Part shown: in pieces, positions 3,638-5,388 of the stretch
Layout: each line of letters starts with the position of its first letter
How positions within the stretch are numbered: position 1 is the stretch's first letter
DNA from: Chloroflexota bacterium
GTDB lineage: Bacteria > Chloroflexota > Chloroflexia > Thermomicrobiales > JADLAZ01
Length of the DNA: 5,388 bases
Direction: 5' to 3'
NCBI GenBank assembly: GCA_020849725.1
Contig: JADLAZ010000099.1
Span: forward strand, 1 to 5,388
Made by a program: the position numbers and the translations under genes
The notes under the pieces: generated by a model
Told to the model about the DNA's origin: nothing
The model's database searches: none
Seen by the model: only the letters and a program-made list of their open reading frames with translations

Positions 3638-5388
3638 CTACCGCCGCCGGCGCCAGCCGACGGTAACCAGCATCGCCACCAGGAGTATCAGACCCGCGGG
3701 CCAGGCTGCCATCGCGCCAGCGCCGGTAGGTGGCAGGCGCTCCGGGACGACGACTACAGGCCCACCGGTGAGCGGAAGCGTCTCTGAAATAGGCGTAACC
3801 ATCGCCTCGGGCGTAGCCGTCGCCACCGGCGTCTCGGTCGCCACCGGCGTCCCAACGGCCTCTCCCGTACCCTCGGAGGGTGTTGGTGTCGGCGTCTTGC
3901 TATCGTCACGCGGTGTTGGCGTCCGGGTCGGCGTGCGGGTATCCGGTGTCGGCGTGGTCGTCGGGGTGCCTGGTGCAGGTGTCGGCGTGGGTGTCGTTGG
4001 CGCGCTGACGACGAAGCCGAAGTCGACTGTCATGTTGGCGCGCGCGTCGACCGTGCCCTGGTCGGTCGCTGCCAGGTCCGTCTCACCAATCGGCTCGCTC
4101 AGCCCAGGTCCCAACGTCACGACGCCGGACCGGATACCGTTCGTTGGTGAGGGGGTGATCCCCAGGCCGTTGTCGTTGCGATCGATGTCGTCGTTCGGAT
4201 CGACCTCGTCGACGCTGCTGCTGACGTAGCCGGCCAGTGGGCCGCCACTGAAGTTGCTCGCCGCGATCTCGACGACATAGTTGCCCGCGGGCAGCTTGTC
4301 AAAGCGGTAGTGGCCGTTTGCATCGGTGGTCGTCGTCGCTAGCAGGGTCGTGCCGCTGCCGTTATACAGCCGTACCGTCACACCGCTGACGCCCGGCTCG
4401 GTCCCATCCTGGACCCCGTTGTCGGCCACACCGCCGCCGGCGCCGCTGTCCAGCCAGACTCGGTTGCCCAGGCTGTACGGCACAAACAGGCCGAAGTCGA
4501 CGGTCTGATCGCTGTTGGCGTCGGGCGTGCCCGCATCCGGATTCGGCGACGGCAGGTCTGTCTCGCCCGTTGGCGCCTGGCCGGGCTGCAACGTGAACGG
4601 CTTCGTGCGGATACCGTCACCGACAGTCGTGCCGTTGTCGTCCTGGTCAACCGGGACCGCATTTACCTGTGGCGTATCCGGGCCTTCAAATGGTCCCGTA
4701 GCCGAACCTGGCGCGCCAGTGCTGGAGGTATAGCCGCTCGGCGGCGAGATCTCGACAATGTAGGTGCCAGGGCTCAGGTTGCTGAACAAATAGAACCCGT
4801 TCGCATTCGTGGTCGTGGTTGCCAGGGCTGGACCATCCGGCGTGCCATCGCCGTTCGTGTCAGCGAACAGACGCACTGTCACGCCACCGATGCCACTCTC
4901 ACCGGCCTCTTGGCGCCCGTCGTTGTCGAGGTCCTCCCACACCCGATTGCCCAGACTTAGCAGAATGGGCGGGGTCCCAGTCACCGTCGGCGTGCTGGTC
5001 GGGGTGGTGGGCGTGCCTTCGGTCGGGGTTCCTGTCACCGTCGGGGTGGTGGGCGTGGTCGGCGTGCCCTCAGTCGGGGTCTGGGTCGGCGTGGTCGGCG
5101 TGCCTTCGGTCGGCGTCTGCGTCGGCGTGGTGGGCGTGCCTTCGGTTGGGGTTCCTGTCACCGTCGGGGTGGTTGGCGTGCCCTCAGTCGGCGTCTGGGT
5201 CGGGGTGGTCGGCGTGCCCTCGGTTGGGGTTCCAGTCACCGTCGGGGTGGTCGGCGTGGTGGGCGTGCCTTCGGTCGGGGTTCCAGTCACCGTCGGGGTG
5301 GTCGGCGTGCCCTCAGTCGGCGTCTGCGTCGGCGTAGTCGGCGTGCCTTCGGTCGGCGTCTGCGTCGGCGTGGTGGGCGTGCCTTCGG
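3638..5388 (-). CDS. LPxTG-type surface protein with TPTEG repeats and two SdrD_B-like domains (start outside window)
   Basis: 582 residues are visible; the frame is open to the right edge, so the N-terminus, signal peptide and promoter are missing. GTG at 5290 is only a Val codon inside the repeats, not a start. Order from the edge: a Thr/Pro/Glu/Gly repeat array (4976-5388); SdrD_B-like domain 1 (about 4478-4957), opening SLGNRVWEDLDNDGRQ with acidic loops DTNGDGTPDG and DQDDNG; domain 2 (about 4004-4474), opening SLGNRVWLDSGAGGG with DIDRNDNG and a TTDANGHYRF strand; a second Thr/Pro-rich stalk (about 3791-4003) with a small VATETP/VATATP duplication; then LPLTG (3764-3778), LPPTG (3722-3736), one membrane helix and RRRR. 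SdrD_B (CnaB-like) domains are calcium-stiffened beta modules, so this is probably a wall- or membrane-anchored stalk protein. No Cys and only three Lys occur in the visible part. Binding partner unknown. Confidence 0.9.
   Translation of the reverse strand, partial: EGTPTTPTQTPTEGTPTTPTQTPTEGTPTTPTVTGTPTEGTPTTPTTPTVTGTPTEGTPTTPTQTPTEGTPTTPTVTGTPTEGTPTTPTQTPTEGTPTTPTQTPTEGTPTTPTTPTVTGTPTEGTPTTPTSTPTVTGTPPILLSLGNRVWEDLDNDGRQEAGESGIGGVTVRLFADTNGDGTPDGPALATTTTNANGFYLFSNLSPGTYIVEISPPSGYTSSTGAPGSATGPFEGPDTPQVNAVPVDQDDNGTTVGDGIRTKPFTLQPGQAPTGETDLPSPNPDAGTPDANSDQTVDFGLFVPYSLGNRVWLDSGAGGGVADNGVQDGTEPGVSGVTVRLYNGSGTTLLATTTTDANGHYRFDKLPAGNYVVEIAASNFSGGPLAGYVSSSVDEVDPNDDIDRNDNGLGITPSPTNGIRSGVVTLGPGLSEPIGETDLAATDQGTVDARANMTVDFGFVVSAPTTPTPTPAPGTPTTTPTPDTRTPTRTPTPRDDSKTPTPTPSEGTGEAVGTPVATETPVATATPEAMVTPISETLPLTGGPVVVVPERLPPTGAGAMAAWPAGLILLVAMLVTVGWRRRR
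3641..3778 (-). other. C-terminal sorting signal with two LPxTG motifs
   Basis: In protein order: TLPLTGG (LPLTG at 3778-3764), a short VVVVPER spacer, LPPTGAG (LPPTG at 3736-3722), a hydrophobic helix of about 20 residues (3715-3653, AGLILLVAMLVTV core), then four Arg codons (3652-3641) before TAG. The second motif has the standard distance to helix and charged tail for sortase recognition, ending 32 residues from its Leu. The first motif is 14 residues further out and may be a relic or a spare site. Even without sortase, the helix plus RRRR would anchor the protein. Confidence 0.75.
4976..5388 (-). repeat. In-frame array of TPTEGTPTTPT units with variable linkers
   Basis: Ten units (the last cut by the window edge) share the core TPTEGTPTTPT and differ in the linker after it: Q (36-bp unit), VTG (42 bp), TPTVTG (51 bp) or STPTVTG (54 bp). 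From the window edge towards the C-terminus the linkers run Q, Q, VTG, TPTVTG, Q, VTG, Q, Q, TPTVTG, STPTVTG. Unit borders on the plus strand are 4976, 5030, 5081, 5117, 5153, 5195, 5231, 5282, 5324 and 5360. All lengths are multiples of three, so copy-number change would keep the frame. The array forms an extended, probably O-glycosylatable stalk; glycosylation is inference from the Thr/Pro content. Confidence 0.92.

Noticed and set aside
3768..4229. Plus-strand ORF of 153 codons with a Gly-Val repeat pattern
   Set aside because: The Gly-Val runs are the antisense reading of Thr and Pro codons of the surface-protein stalk; there is no ribosome binding site or independent support.
4976..5388. 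CRISPR-like array
   Set aside because: The repeats are contiguous with no unique spacers, unit lengths are all multiples of three, and the array is in frame with the surface protein.

Overview
The window is GC-rich and densely coding. It looks like chromosomal DNA from a bacterium with free-living heterotrophic metabolism. A Thr-Pro-Glu-Gly repeat surface protein with SdrD_B-like domains and an LPxTG-type C-terminus, next to an aldolase/peptidase/amidohydrolase cluster, fits Chloroflexota (for example Thermomicrobia-like lineages). That assignment is inference from protein style only. No rRNA, tRNA, mobile element or CRISPR array is visible.

Layout. At the left edge (1-42, minus strand) lie the first 14 codons of a gene that continues out of the window. 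It has a strong Shine-Dalgarno sequence and a good extended -10 promoter. A divergent intergenic region (43-286) separates it from a rightward three-gene cluster. The cluster holds an HpcH/HpaI-family aldolase (287-1063), an M20-family metallopeptidase/deacylase (1122-2288) and a prolidase-like metal-dependent amidohydrolase (2361-3560). A perfect 15-bp stem follows (3575-3612), between converging stop codons. The rest of the window (3638-5388, minus strand) is the C-terminal part of a large surface protein: a repeat array of TPTEGTPTTPT units, two SdrD_B-like domains, a second Thr/Pro-rich stalk, two LPxTG motifs, one membrane helix and an RRRR tail. Its start is outside the window.

How the genes may work together. 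All three plus-strand enzymes keep their expected catalytic residues. They suggest a small catabolic operon: an amide- or peptide-cleaving step (M20 enzyme and/or amidohydrolase), with a retro-aldol step releasing pyruvate or a similar keto acid. The actual substrate cannot be read from the sequence. The M20 gene appears to be translationally linked to the aldolase through a 21-codon mini-ORF that overlaps both neighbours by ATGA. The surface protein is convergent and probably functionally unrelated.

The window is mostly ordinary. The items most worth a second look are the double-ATGA mini-ORF, the higher-order structure of the TPTEG array, the tandem LPxTG motifs, and the 16-bp perfect palindrome between the peptidase and amidohydrolase genes.
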